Assembly: GCA_016742175.1 (NCBI GenBank)
Contig: JACVCH010000009.1
Location: 158,040 to 222,039 of the forward strand
Length of the DNA stretch: 64,000 nucleotides
Origin: Rhizobiaceae bacterium
GTDB taxonomy: Bacteria; Pseudomonadota; Alphaproteobacteria; Rhizobiales; Rhizobiaceae
Direction of reading: 5' to 3'
Under the pieces are notes generated by a model. It did not search any database, was not told where the DNA came from, and saw only the letters and a list, made by a program, of their open reading frames with translations. The position numbers were made by a program, and so were the translations under genes. This document shows positions 48,277-57,402 of this stretch, one piece after another; position 1 is the first letter of the stretch; each line of letters starts with the position of its first letter.

Positions 48277-48585
48277 CTAGCGCCGGCGCGAGCGGCGGGC
48301 GGCCTTGATCTCGGCGATGCGGACGGTGTCGGTTTCCTGCAGGAAGCGGCCGCGTTCGAAAAGTTCGAGCGAATATTCCTCATAGGTGAGGCCGAGCGCG
48401 GCGGCGCGGCGCTCGCGCATCAGGGCGATCTCCGGCGCGACCTTCTTCCAGGCGGCACGGCTTGCCGCCTTCCACGCGAAATAGGTGCCGATGCCGCCCT
48501 TGCCCCATTCGGGCGTATGGGCGGGCGGGTCGAGCGGCGGGCCGCCATTGTGGCCGATGCGGGAACGGTTCGCGATGCGGGGCAA
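48277..48585 (-). CDS. Small conserved hypothetical protein (IGHNGGPPLD type)
   Basis: 102 residues from a TTG at 48585, which has GGGAGCGG upstream. It contains RIGHNGGPPLDPPAHTPEWG near the N-terminus, AASRAAWKKVAPEIALMRER, and LTYEEYSLELFERGRFLQ. This short protein type is widespread in Hyphomicrobiales with no known function. It follows the aminotransferase by 26 bases on the same strand. The 147-base gap to merR holds no gene. Confidence 0.72.
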   Translation of the reverse strand: MPRIANRSRIGHNGGPPLDPPAHTPEWGKGGIGTYFAWKAASRAAWKKVAPEIALMRERRAAALGLTYEEYSLELFERGRFLQETDTVRIAEIKAARRSRRR

Positions 48586-48611
48586 GGGAACCGCTCCCGG
48601 TCGGCTGATCG

Positions 48612-50009
48612 TCAGGCCGCCTGGCGCAGGCTCTCCTTCGACACCCAGGCTTCGGCGTCGGCGAGCGCGAGTTCGAAGCGGTCGAACATCTCGTTCAACT
48701 CGGCCTCGGTGATGATCATCGGCGGGCAGAAGGCGATGGTGTCGCCGATGGCGCGCAGGATGACGCGGCGGTTTTCGCAGAACTTTGCGATCTGGGCGCC
48801 GACGCCCTTCTTCGGATCGAAGGAGCGCTTGGTCGCCTTGTCGGCCACCATCTCGACGCCGCCGACGAGGCCGGCCGAGCGCACTTCGCCGACGAGCGGA
48901 TGGTCGGCGATCTTCTTGAGGCGCGCCTCGAAGGTCGGTGTCATGTTGCGCACATGGCCGAGAATGTCGCGGCGCTGGTAGATTTCGATCGCCTTGACGC
49001 CGAGCGCGCAGCCGAGCGGATGGCCGCCATAGGTGAAGCCGTGGCCGAACGTGCCGATCTTCTCCGAATGGCTGACATAGGCGTCGTAGACGTCCTGCGG
49101 GACGAGGACTGCGCCGAGCGGCGCGTAGGCGGCGGTGAGCTGCTTGGCGGCCGAGATCGTCTTCGGCGTCATGCCCACCGTCTGCGCGCCCCACCAGTTG
49201 CCGGTGCGCCCGAAGCCGTTGATGACCTCATCGGAGATCATCATGATGTCGTGCTCGTCGAGCACCTTCTGGATTTCGGCGAAATAGGTGGCGGGCGGGA
49301 CGATGACGCCGCCCGCGCCCATGATCGGCTCGGCGATCATCGCGGCGATCGTGTCGGGTCCTTCGCGCTCGATGAGATCGCGGAGCGACTTCACCAGACG
49401 GGCGACGAACTGCTCCTCCGTCTCGCCGGCTTCGCCGAAGCGGTAGAAATGCGGGCAGTCGGTGTGGACGACGCGGTCGACCGGCAGGTCCCAGCCGATG
49501 TGGTTGTAGGGCAGGCCGGTCAGCGAGGCGGCCATGATGGTCACGCCGTGATAGGCCTTCTGGCGCGAGATGATCTTCTTCTTGTTCGGCCGGCCGAGCG
49601 CATTGTTCATGTACCAGGCGAGCTTGACCTGGGTGTCGTTGGCCTCCGAGCCGGACGAGGTGAAGAACACCTTGGAGATCGGCACCGGCGCGATCTCCTT
49701 CAGCTTCTCGGCGAGCTCGATGGCGGGCTCCATGCCCTTGGCGCCGAAGAGGTGGTAGTAGGGCAGGGTGCGAAGCTGCTGGGTCGCGGCCTCCACCATC
49801 TCCTCGTCGCCGAAGCCGAGGCCGGCGCACCACAGGCCCGACATGCCCTCGATATAGTCCTTGCCCTGCGTGTCGTAGACGAAGACGCCTTCGCCGCGCT
49901 CGATGACGAGCGGGCCGTTGGTCTTCAGCTTGTGCAGCGGCGTATAGGGGTGCAGCACCGCCTCGATGTCGCGGGTCTGCAGGTTCGTGAGCGGGGGCTG
50001 GTCGAGCAT
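48612..50009 (-). CDS. Class III omega-aminotransferase
   Basis: 465 residues. PLP Lys in ISAAKQLTAAYAPLGAV, cofactor Asp in MISDEVINGFGRTG, phosphate-binding FTSSGSEANDTQVKLAW, and GHGFTYGGHPLGCALG are all present. The N-terminus LHPYTPLHKLKTNGPLVIERG matches the group acting on beta-alanine, putrescine or similar omega-amines with pyruvate; exact donor unknown. ATG 50009, with GGAG upstream. Confidence 0.94.
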   Translation of the reverse strand: MLDQPPLTNLQTRDIEAVLHPYTPLHKLKTNGPLVIERGEGVFVYDTQGKDYIEGMSGLWCAGLGFGDEEMVEAATQQLRTLPYYHLFGAKGMEPAIELAEKLKEIAPVPISKVFFTSSGSEANDTQVKLAWYMNNALGRPNKKKIISRQKAYHGVTIMAASLTGLPYNHIGWDLPVDRVVHTDCPHFYRFGEAGETEEQFVARLVKSLRDLIEREGPDTIAAMIAEPIMGAGGVIVPPATYFAEIQKVLDEHDIMMISDEVINGFGRTGNWWGAQTVGMTPKTISAAKQLTAAYAPLGAVLVPQDVYDAYVSHSEKIGTFGHGFTYGGHPLGCALGVKAIEIYQRRDILGHVRNMTPTFEARLKKIADHPLVGEVRSAGLVGGVEMVADKATKRSFDPKKGVGAQIAKFCENRRVILRAIGDTIAFCPPMIITEAELNEMFDRFELALADAEAWVSKESLRQAA

Positions 50010-50118
50010 GGCTGTCTCCTGGGGGTTGGAGAGAGCCTAGCCGTTTATCGGCGCGCGAAGAACCCCGCTGCGCGGCTGGTTCGATTGGTCCAGTCGGGCT
50101 GGTCCAGTGAGACGCCGG

Positions 50119-50481
50119 TCAGTTGAAGGCGGAGGGCAGCGTCGCGGCGAGCCCCGCATAGGCGGGGATGAGGGCGGCGATAGGCAGATCGGACGAGGCG
50201 GCCGGTTCGATGGAGACATCCTCGCCCTCGGTCTGGCGCACGATCAGGAAATCGGCGGTCTCGCTGTCGGCGGTGACGATCGCGGCGACATCCATCGCGG
50301 GCTCGAGGTCGATGCGCATGTGGAAGAGGAAATGCGCGGGCAGATCGTCGACGGCAGAGCGCACGCGGTCCTCGAAGGTTTCACCGTCGCCGGCGGCGAC
50401 CGCACCGAGGATGGCGGCGGAGAGGTCTTGTGCGGCAGGAATGGGGGCGGACTTCACCCGGGCGTGCTTCGCCTTCTTCAT
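50119..50481 (-). CDS. Hypothetical protein (120 aa)
   Basis: No family recognised. A basic start (MKKAKHARVKSAPIPAAQ) is followed by a helix LSAAILGAVAAGDGETFEDRV and a strand-helix region with AMDVAAIVTADSETADFLIV. No signal peptide or membrane segment. Coding potential is supported by GC-rich codon use and by divergence from the acyl-CoA ligase across a 171-base promoter gap. Confidence 0.65.
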   Translation of the reverse strand: MKKAKHARVKSAPIPAAQDLSAAILGAVAAGDGETFEDRVRSAVDDLPAHFLFHMRIDLEPAMDVAAIVTADSETADFLIVRQTEGEDVSIEPAASSDLPIAALIPAYAGLAATLPSAFN

Positions 50482-50652
50482 CGCGTTTTTCCGTTTGTCG
50501 ACGCCGTCCCGTCCGACCGCAAAAGTTGCCGCCAAACGCGGCTCGAATAAGGCGCGGGCAAGCCATTGAACTTTCTGGCAATCACGCTGGTTTTGCTGGA
50601 CACGGGCCACGATCCGAACAAAATAGCCATCCGTTCGAACTGGGAGGATTAT

Positions 50653-52293
50653 ATGCTCGGACTGATGCAGGACTGGCCGCTTCTGTGCCACAAGATTCTC
50701 GATCACGCGGCGATCCAGCACCCGAACCGGGAGATCGTTTCGCGCTCCGTCGAAGGGCCGATCGTGCGCACCAACTACCGCGACGTGCGCAGCCGCGCGC
50801 TGAAGGTCGCCAAGCGGCTCGAGCAGGAGGGCTACAAGGTCGGAGACCGGATCGCGACGCTCGCCTGGAACACCGCGCGGCATCTCGAAGCCTGGTACGG
50901 CATCATGGGCATGGGCGGCGTCTACCACACGCTGAACCCGCGGCTTTTCCCGCAGCAGATTGCCTGGATCATGAACCACGCCGAGGACAAGGCGCTGTTC
51001 GTCGACCTGACCTTCCTGCCGCTGGTCGAGAAGATCGCGGGCGAGGTGAAGTCGCTGAAGCAGATCATCGTGCTGACGGACGGCGCGAACCTGCCGGAGA
51101 CGAAGCTGCCGAACGTCGTCGCCTATGAGGACTGGATCGGCCAGACCGATGCCGACTATTCCTGGAAGGCGCTCGACGAGAAGGCCGCGTCCGGCATGTG
51201 CTATACGTCCGGCACAACGGGCGACCCGAAGGGCGTCGTCTATTCGCACCGCTCGAACGTGCTCCACGCCATGATCGCCTGCATGCCCGATGCGATGGGC
51301 ATCTCCGCGCGCGACACGATCCTGCCTGTGGTGCCGATGTTCCACGCCAATGCCTGGGGGCTCGCCCAGTCGAGCCCGATGATCGGCGCCAAGATGGTGA
51401 TGCCCGGTGGGCGCATGGACGGCGAGGCGATCTACGAATTGCTGACCACCGAGAAGGTGACGTTCACGGCGGCCGTCCCGACCGTGTGGCTGCTCCTCCT
51501 CCAGCACATGGAGAAGAACGACCTGAAGCTGCCGCACCTGAAGAAGGTGGTGATCGGCGGCTCGGCCTGCCCGCGCTCGATGACGGAGAAGTTCGAGAAG
51601 AACTACGACGTCGAGGTGATCCACGCCTGGGGCATGACGGAAATGTCGCCGCTGGGCTCGCTCGCGACGATCAAGCCCGAATATGCGGCGACGACCGGCG
51701 ACGCGCTGCTCGACGTCAAGCAGACGCAGGGCTACGCGCCGTTCGGCGTCGAGATGAAGGTGACGGACGACGAAAACAACGAAATGCCGTGGGACGGCAA
51801 GAAGTTCGGCCGTCTCAAGGTACGCGGCCCGGCCGTCGCCGCCGCCTATTATGGCGGGGCGGGCAAGGAGCAGTTCGACGCCGACAACTGGTTCGATACG
51901 GGCGACGTCGCCCATATCAACGAGAACGGCTACATGCAGATCACCGACCGCGCCAAGGACGTGATCAAGTCGGGCGGCGAGTGGATCTCGACCATCGACC
52001 TCGAAAACATCGCCGTCGGCCATCCGGACGTTGCCGAGGCAGCGGTGATCGGCATCGCGCATCCCAAATGGGACGAGCGGCCGCTGCTGGTGATCGTCAG
52101 GAAGGAGGGCAAGACCCCGTCCAAGGACGAATTGCTGGCCTTCATGGAAGGCAAGATCGCCAAATGGTGGATGCCGGACGACGTCGCCTTCGTCGACGAA
52201 ATCCCGCATACCGCGACCGGCAAGATCCAGAAGACGACGCTGCGCGACCAGTTCAAGGGATATGAACTGCCGACGGCTTCCAGCGCCGCATAA
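50653..52293 (+). CDS. Acyl-CoA ligase (fatty-acid / 3-methylthiopropionate type)
   Basis: 546 residues of the AMP-forming ligase family. P-loop [29 protein letters not shown] (A5 motif), [16 protein letters not shown] and the hinge [15 protein letters not shown], ending with catalytic Lys in [13 protein letters not shown]. Length and N-terminus ([19 protein letters not shown]) match the group that includes medium-chain fatty-acid ligases and DmdB. The acid it uses cannot be read from sequence. ATG 50653 has GGGAGGA in front. Confidence 0.94.
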   Translation: MLGLMQDWPLLCHKILDHAAIQHPNREIVSRSVEGPIVRTNYRDVRSRALKVAKRLEQEGYKVGDRIATLAWNTARHLEAWYGIMGMGGVYHTLNPRLFPQQIAWIMNHAEDKALFVDLTFLPLVEKIAGEVKSLKQIIVLTDGANLPETKLPNVVAYEDWIGQTDADYSWKALDEKAASGMCYTSGTTGDPKGVVYSHRSNVLHAMIACMPDAMGISARDTILPVVPMFHANAWGLAQSSPMIGAKMVMPGGRMDGEAIYELLTTEKVTFTAAVPTVWLLLLQHMEKNDLKLPHLKKVVIGGSACPRSMTEKFEKNYDVEVIHAWGMTEMSPLGSLATIKPEYAATTGDALLDVKQTQGYAPFGVEMKVTDDENNEMPWDGKKFGRLKVRGPAVAAAYYGGAGKEQFDADNWFDTGDVAHINENGYMQITDRAKDVIKSGGEWISTIDLENIAVGHPDVAEAAVIGIAHPKWDERPLLVIVRKEGKTPSKDELLAFMEGKIAKWWMPDDVAFVDEIPHTATGKIQKTTLRDQFKGYELPTASSAA

Positions 52294-52340
52294 GCGTGCT
52301 AGAACCCGCGCCATGATGTTGACCAACCAGAACTGACGAC

Positions 52341-53126
52341 ATGGCGCGGGACGACTATCGACAATATGCGCCGCAGGCGCGTCCGGCGCGCGGCATCGCG
52401 TTCTTCGCGCTGGTGCTGCTCGTGGTGGCGGGCCTCGGCCATCGCTTCGGCTCGATCGCGACGCCGGAATTCCTGTGGGTGCTGGGCATCGTCGCCGGGC
52501 TCGGCGCGCTTGCGCTGGTGCTCGCGGTGATCGGCCTGCGGCGCATCTGGATCGAGGACGATGCGGGGACGGGACCGGCGGTCGTCGCCGTGCTGCTGGC
52601 GCTGATCGTCCTGGCGCCGTTCGGCGTGGCGGCCGAGGGCGCGCTCACCCATCCGCGGCTCTTCGACGTGTCGACCGACCGGGCGACGCCGCCGCAATTC
52701 GTGGTGGCCGCCGAGAACCGCGACGAGCGCATGAACGCGATCGGGGCGATTGCACCCGACGATGCGGACGCGATGGGCCAGGCCTATCCGGAACTCGTCG
52801 CGCGCTCCTATGCGCTGCCGCTCGCCGATCTGGCGCAGGCGGTGCTGCGCGTGGCCGACGCGCGCGGCTTCACGCCGCTCGGACGAACGTCGGCGGCGGA
52901 TGGCGAGACGCTGGAGTTCATCGGCTATTCCGCCGTTCTCGCCTTTCCGTCGGACGTCGCGATCCGGCTCAGAGCGGAGGGCGAGACGACCCGCGTCGAC
53001 ATGCGCTCCGCCTCGCGCTACGGCGACCACGACCAGGGCGAAAACGCCAAGCGGATCGTCAATTTTCTCGACGCGCTCGACTATGAGGTTGACGTGATGA
53101 CGGGGGTGATCGTCGAGGAGGAGTAG
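52341..53126 (+). CDS. DUF1499 family membrane protein
   Basis: 261 residues. Three membrane helices (about 15-35, 42-65, 78-100) precede a soluble DUF1499 domain: LFDVSTDRATPPQFV, LEFIGYSAVLAFPSDVAIRL and VDMRSASRYGDHDQGENAKRI. The family is uncharacterised. Located 47 bases after the acyl-CoA ligase and probably in the same transcript. Confidence 0.9.
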   Translation: MARDDYRQYAPQARPARGIAFFALVLLVVAGLGHRFGSIATPEFLWVLGIVAGLGALALVLAVIGLRRIWIEDDAGTGPAVVAVLLALIVLAPFGVAAEGALTHPRLFDVSTDRATPPQFVVAAENRDERMNAIGAIAPDDADAMGQAYPELVARSYALPLADLAQAVLRVADARGFTPLGRTSAADGETLEFIGYSAVLAFPSDVAIRLRAEGETTRVDMRSASRYGDHDQGENAKRIVNFLDALDYEVDVMTGVIVEEE

Positions 53127-53159
53127 GGGCTTCGGCGACGGTTGCGCGGTGGAAATGGC

Positions 53160-53288
53160 GAGGCCTGGACCCCTGTGACAAGCACAGGGGTGACGGCTGC
53201 AGGGAAGCTGCTGCCAATCGCGAAGGTTTGGGTCTGGCATTTCCTTCGGTGCCGTCACCCCTGTGCTTGTCACAGGGGTCCAGGCCTC
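53160..53288. repeat. R2 element, copy 3 (ACCCC subtype)
   Basis: A 129-bp unit with ends 53160-53194 and 53254-53288 and a 59-base interior related to copies 1 and 2. The end hairpins read ACCCCTGTG and CACAGGGGT instead of ATTCCTGTG and CACAGGAAT: both strands of the stem are changed together so pairing is kept. Fills the gap 53127-53322 between two genes. Confidence 0.9.
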
Positions 53289-53322
53289 GACCTGTCGGCG
53301 CCTCGACCTATTTCGACGCGCC

Positions 53323-54222
53323 CTACGCCAACCTGTAAACTGCGTCGATGGACGGTTCCGGCTCCGCCGCGACGAGGCTGCGAGCCACGAGGTCTTCGAG
53401 GTGGGCGAGGACGGAGAGGGCGGCGGCGCCGTGGAGGCGGGGGTCGGTGTCGCGGTAGATGGCGGTAACGATGTCGGGGATGGTGCGGTCGCCGGCCTTC
53501 AGCCGTTCCAGGATCGCGCGCTCGCGCATCTTGCGGTGGGTGCGCAGGCCGCGCACGAAGGCGCGCGGATTGGTGACCGGGCCGCCATGGCCGGTGTGGT
53601 AAATGGCGTCGTCGCGTGCCGCGAGGCGGTCGAGCGAGGCCATGAAGTCCGACATCGCACCGTCCGGCGGGGCGACGATGGAGGTGGCCCACGCCATGAC
53701 GTGGTCGGCCGAGAGCAGGATGCCGGTATCCTCGATGGCGAAGGCGACATGGTTTGCGCAGTGGCCGGGCGTGTGGATCGCGCGGATGGCCCAGCCGTCG
53801 CCCTTGACGAGTTCGTCGTCGGCGAGTGCGTGGTCCGGCGCAAACTCGGTGTCGGCGCTGGCGTCGAGCGGGTTGATCTCGCCGATGCGCAAGGGGCGCG
53901 CGGAGCGGTGCGGGCCTTCGGCCATGATGAGCGCGCCGGTGTCGGCCTTGAGGCGGGCGGCGAGGGGCGAGTGGTCGCGGTGCGTGTGGCTGACGAAGAT
54001 GTGGCTGACGGGGCGGCCGGCAATGGCCTTCAGCAGCGCCGCGTAATGCGCTTCGTCCTCGGGGCCGGGATCGACGATTGCGAGCGAATCCGTGCCGAGA
54101 ATGTAGCTGTTGGTGCCGTGGAAGGTGAACGGGCCGGGATTGTTGACGGTGAGGCGCAGGAGCTTATCGGCGACGGGGACGGCCTCGCCGTAATGCGGCT
54201 CGAACTTGGTGTCGAATTCCAT
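53323..54222 (-). CDS. Metallo-beta-lactamase fold hydrolase (LACTB2-like)
   Basis: 299 residues. The zinc motif is HTHRDH (in FVSHTHRDHSPLAA), followed by TPGHCANHVAFAI and SADHVMAW, and a C-terminal winged-helix-like region (LKAGDRTIPDIVTAIYRD, LEDLVARSLV). The arrangement is that of the LACTB2/RNase-Z-like glyoxalase II relatives; substrate may be RNA or a thioester. ATG 54222. Confidence 0.94.
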   Translation of the reverse strand: MEFDTKFEPHYGEAVPVADKLLRLTVNNPGPFTFHGTNSYILGTDSLAIVDPGPEDEAHYAALLKAIAGRPVSHIFVSHTHRDHSPLAARLKADTGALIMAEGPHRSARPLRIGEINPLDASADTEFAPDHALADDELVKGDGWAIRAIHTPGHCANHVAFAIEDTGILLSADHVMAWATSIVAPPDGAMSDFMASLDRLAARDDAIYHTGHGGPVTNPRAFVRGLRTHRKMRERAILERLKAGDRTIPDIVTAIYRDTDPRLHGAAALSVLAHLEDLVARSLVAAEPEPSIDAVYRLA

Positions 54223-54269
54223 TCACGCGCTCCTTCGCATTTGCGAAGGCGGTCTACCACGGCAGCCTT

Positions 54270-55007
54270 CTAGCCGAGAAGGCCGAGCGAAGGGAAAGTT
54301 TCCAGAAGCCAGAACGAGGCGGTCTGGATGCCGCCGGTCAAAAACAGGATGCCGGCGACGACGAGGAGGCCACCCATGACCTTTTCGACGCGGCCGAGAT
54401 GGACGCGGAAACGGCCGAGAAAGCGCATGAAGGCGCCGGAAAAGAGCGCGGCGACGAGGAACGGGATGCCGAGGCCGAGCGAATAGGCGGCGAGCAGCAT
54501 CGCGCCTTCGCCGACCGTCTCGCGCCCGCCGGCAAGCGTCAGGATCGGGCCGAGGACCGGGCCGATGCACGGCGTCCAGCCGAAGGCGAAGGCGAGGCCC
54601 ATGATATAGGCGGCGAATGCGTTGGCGGGCGTGACGTTGGCCTGGAAGCGCGCCTCGCGCGACAGGAAGGGCAGGCGGATGATGCCGAGGAAGTTCAGCC
54701 CCATGAAGATGATGAGAACGCCGGCGACGATGGCGAGCTCCTGCTGCCAGGCGCGCAGGAGGCCGCCGATGGACGACGCGCCGGCGCCGAGCGCGACGAA
54801 CACGGTGGTGAAGCCGAGGACGAAGGCGAGCGCCGAGCCGATGAGCGCGGTGCGCGCCCGGACGGGCTTCGTGCCTTCGCGGAACTCGTCCACCGAGACG
54901 CCGGCCATGTAGCACAGATACGGCGGGACGAGCGGCAGCACGCAGGGCGACAGGAAGGAGATCGCCCCCGCTGCAACAGCACTCGCATATCCGACGTCAA
55001 GCGCCAT
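54270..55007 (-). CDS. ccdA: Cytochrome c biogenesis / thiol transport protein CcdA
   Basis: 245 residues, six membrane helices, with the redox cysteines in FLSPCVLPLVPPYLCY (helix 1) and AFGWTPCIGPVLGPI (helix 4). CcdA carries electrons across the inner membrane to periplasmic thioredoxin-like proteins for heme attachment and disulfide reduction. A free DsbD-alpha-like protein (20885) could be a partner. ATG 55007 (MALDVGYASA) is chosen for the helix boundary. Confidence 0.95.
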   Translation of the reverse strand: MALDVGYASAVAAGAISFLSPCVLPLVPPYLCYMAGVSVDEFREGTKPVRARTALIGSALAFVLGFTTVFVALGAGASSIGGLLRAWQQELAIVAGVLIIFMGLNFLGIIRLPFLSREARFQANVTPANAFAAYIMGLAFAFGWTPCIGPVLGPILTLAGGRETVGEGAMLLAAYSLGLGIPFLVAALFSGAFMRFLGRFRVHLGRVEKVMGGLLVVAGILFLTGGIQTASFWLLETFPSLGLLG

Positions 55008-55171
55008 TCGTCTTCCCGTTCCGTTTCGTGCGCGTGATAGCGCAAAGGGGCGGCGCGCCGCCAATCATAAACGCGTGGCCAAACGTCGCGAGGTGGGGCC
55101 TGGCGAGGAGGGGCAAAGGCATCCAAACGGAGCGGCCGGCGTTATCGGAGATCAGACGAAGGGAGATCGAC

Positions 55172-55429
55172 ATGATCGAGAAGAGCCGGATCAAGGAACA
55201 TGCCGAGGTGATCGGCGCCGATGGCGTGCATGTGGGCACCGTCGACCACGTCGAGGGCGACCGCATCAAGCTGACGAAGAAGGACAGCGGCGAAGGCTCG
55301 CATCGCGGCCACCATCACTTCATCCCGCTGTCGCTCGTCGCCGACATCGAGGGCGACAAGGTGCGCCTGTCGGCCAATGGCGACGTGGCGGTGACCTTCG
55401 AGGAAGAGGCCGACCACCGGCCGATGTGA
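55172..55429 (+). CDS. DUF2171 family protein
   Basis: 85 residues, PRC-barrel-like: KEHAEVIGADGVHVGTVDHV, DRIKLTKKDSG, HHHFIPLSLVADIEGDKVRL. GAAGGGAGATCG supplies the ribosome site before ATG 55172. The family is often stress-linked in alphaproteobacteria, with no proven activity. Divergent from ccdA (164-base gap) and convergent with dctM. Confidence 0.92.
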   Translation: MIEKSRIKEHAEVIGADGVHVGTVDHVEGDRIKLTKKDSGEGSHRGHHHFIPLSLVADIEGDKVRLSANGDVAVTFEEEADHRPM

Positions 55430-55451
55430 CGGCCGATCCGCGACGCTCGTC

Positions 55452-56780
55452 TCAGACGAGGGCGAGCGTCAGGGCCGGGAAGAGCGCGATCAGGAGAAGG
55501 CAGACGAGCATCACGCCGATGAAGGGCATGGTGCCGAGGAAGATTTGCTCGACGCCGACGCGCTTGTCGGCAAGGGTCGAGTGGACGGTGAAGACGGAGA
55601 TGCCGAAGGGCGGCGTCAGGAGCCCGATCTCGACCGCCAGCACGGTGACGATGCCGAAATGGATGAGGTTGAAGCCCAGCGCCTCGGCGATGGGCGCGGC
55701 GATCGGCACCATGATGAGGAGGATCGACGAGGAATCGAGGATCATCCCCATCAACAGGATGATGACACAGTAGAGCAGCAGGAAGCCGTAGGGCCCGAGG
55801 CCGCTCGCCTGGACGAGGTCGCCGATGGCGACGGGGATGCCGGCGACGGAGAGCATGCGGCTGTAGAAGCTGGCGGCGATGAGCAGGATGAGGATGCCGA
55901 CCGAGACGGAGCCTGTCTGCTTCAGCACTTCCCAGATGCGGTGACGGTCGAGCGAGCGGCGCGCGAGCGCGATCAGGAGAGCGCCGAAGGCGCCGATGCC
56001 GCCGGCCTCGGTGGGCGTGAAGAAGCCGCTGTAGAGCCCGCCGAGCACGAGTGCGACGAGTGCGAGGATCGGCACCAGCTTGACGAGGATGTCGCGGCCC
56101 GAAAGCGTCGGACCGGATCGTTCGGCATGACGCAGCTTCGCCTTCTCGACGTCGGAAAAGACGAAGGAGGGCTTGAAGAAGGCGAGCCCCATGATGACGG
56201 CGACCATGCCGAGGGCGAGGAGGATGCCGGGTATGACGCCGGCGATGAACATGCGTCCGATCGACTGCTCGGCGAGGACGCCGTAGATGATGAGGAGCAG
56301 GCTCGGCGGGATCATCATGCCGAGGACGGAACTGCCGGCAACGGTGCCGGCGGCGAAGGACGTGCGGTAGCCGTGGCGGACCATCTCCGGCACCGCGACC
56401 TTGGTGAAGACGGCGGCCGACGCGATCGACACGCCGGTGACTGCGGCAAAGACGGTGTTGGCGGCGACGGTGGCGACGCCGAGCCCGCCGAGAAGCCGGC
56501 GCAAGAGCGCTTCGGCGACCTCGAACGTGTCGCGCCCGACATTGGAGATGGAGACCAGGAGCCCCATCAGGACGAAGAGCGGGATGGTGGCGAAGAGATA
56601 GTCGGCGATGCCGTTATAGGACGTGACCGACAGCATCCGCATCGCGAGCTCGAAATTGTCGCGGATGATCCAGATGCCGACGAAGCCGGCGGCGAAGAGC
56701 GCGATGGCGATCTGCAGGCCGAGGAGGACGAGCAGGATCAGGACCGCGATCAGGATCAGGCCGATGGCAAGCGCACTCAT
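55452..56780 (-). CDS. TRAP transporter large permease (DctM type)
   Basis: 442 residues, about twelve membrane helices. FATIPLFVLMGLLVS, GMMIPPSLLLIIYGVLAEQSIG, TPTEAGGIGAFGALL and GMILDSSSILLIMVPI are DctM-family stretches. It forms the channel with the small subunit for Na+-driven uptake of an organic acid. Its start overlaps the dctQ stop by four bases. Confidence 0.95.
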   Translation of the reverse strand: MSALAIGLILIAVLILLVLLGLQIAIALFAAGFVGIWIIRDNFELAMRMLSVTSYNGIADYLFATIPLFVLMGLLVSISNVGRDTFEVAEALLRRLLGGLGVATVAANTVFAAVTGVSIASAAVFTKVAVPEMVRHGYRTSFAAGTVAGSSVLGMMIPPSLLLIIYGVLAEQSIGRMFIAGVIPGILLALGMVAVIMGLAFFKPSFVFSDVEKAKLRHAERSGPTLSGRDILVKLVPILALVALVLGGLYSGFFTPTEAGGIGAFGALLIALARRSLDRHRIWEVLKQTGSVSVGILILLIAASFYSRMLSVAGIPVAIGDLVQASGLGPYGFLLLYCVIILLMGMILDSSSILLIMVPIAAPIAEALGFNLIHFGIVTVLAVEIGLLTPPFGISVFTVHSTLADKRVGVEQIFLGTMPFIGVMLVCLLLIALFPALTLALV

Positions 56781-57337
56781 GAACCGGCTTTCGCTGCGTC
56801 TTCATCCTGCGTGGCGGCCCGCACCATGAGGATGAGGTAGGAGATGATGGCGGCGACCGAGCCGATGACGATGATCGCGCGGAAGGGGAGGGTCGGAATG
56901 GTGAAGATGCCCTGGACGCCGAAATATTCGCCGCTGCGCCAGGCCTTCGTCATTTCCGGGAAGGAGGCATAGGTGATGGCGGCGAAGACGGCGGCGCCAA
57001 TGAGCAGGAACAGGATATCGATGGCGCGCATCAGGCGAGGCGCGGCCTTGGCGATGTAGTTGACCAGGAAATCGGCGCGCGTCATCCGGCCGGCGAGGAC
57101 GGCGGCTGAGATTTGCAGGAAGACGATGGCGACGACCGACCGCGCGGCCATCTCGGCGACGCCGGTGATCGGGCTCGAGAGGAAGTTGCGGCCGACAACG
57201 TCGGCGACGATCAGGAACATCAGGAGGAAGATCCAGATGGTGCCGATGGCGGCGAGCGCATTGGCGGCGACGCCGAAAAGGCCCGCCTCGACGGGCCGGC
57301 CGGTGCCTTCTTCGATGTCTGGAATCGGATCGCTCAT
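56777..57337 (-). CDS. TRAP transporter small permease (DctQ type)
   Basis: 186 residues with four membrane helices; ADVVGRNFLSSPITGVAEM after helix 1 is the DctQ pattern. The insert between helix 3 and 4 (SFPEMTKAWRSGEYFGVQGIF) is longer than average. ATG 57337 with AAGG upstream; a TTG at 57340 is less likely. Confidence 0.93.
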   Translation of the reverse strand: MSDPIPDIEEGTGRPVEAGLFGVAANALAAIGTIWIFLLMFLIVADVVGRNFLSSPITGVAEMAARSVVAIVFLQISAAVLAGRMTRADFLVNYIAKAAPRLMRAIDILFLLIGAAVFAAITYASFPEMTKAWRSGEYFGVQGIFTIPTLPFRAIIVIGSVAAIISYLILMVRAATQDEDAAKAGS

Positions 57338-57402
57338 CAAGAACCTTCACGCAACGCAGGAACGGGAAGCCGGCAGTTTTCCGCCGGCTTCCGAAGGGAT
57401 GA

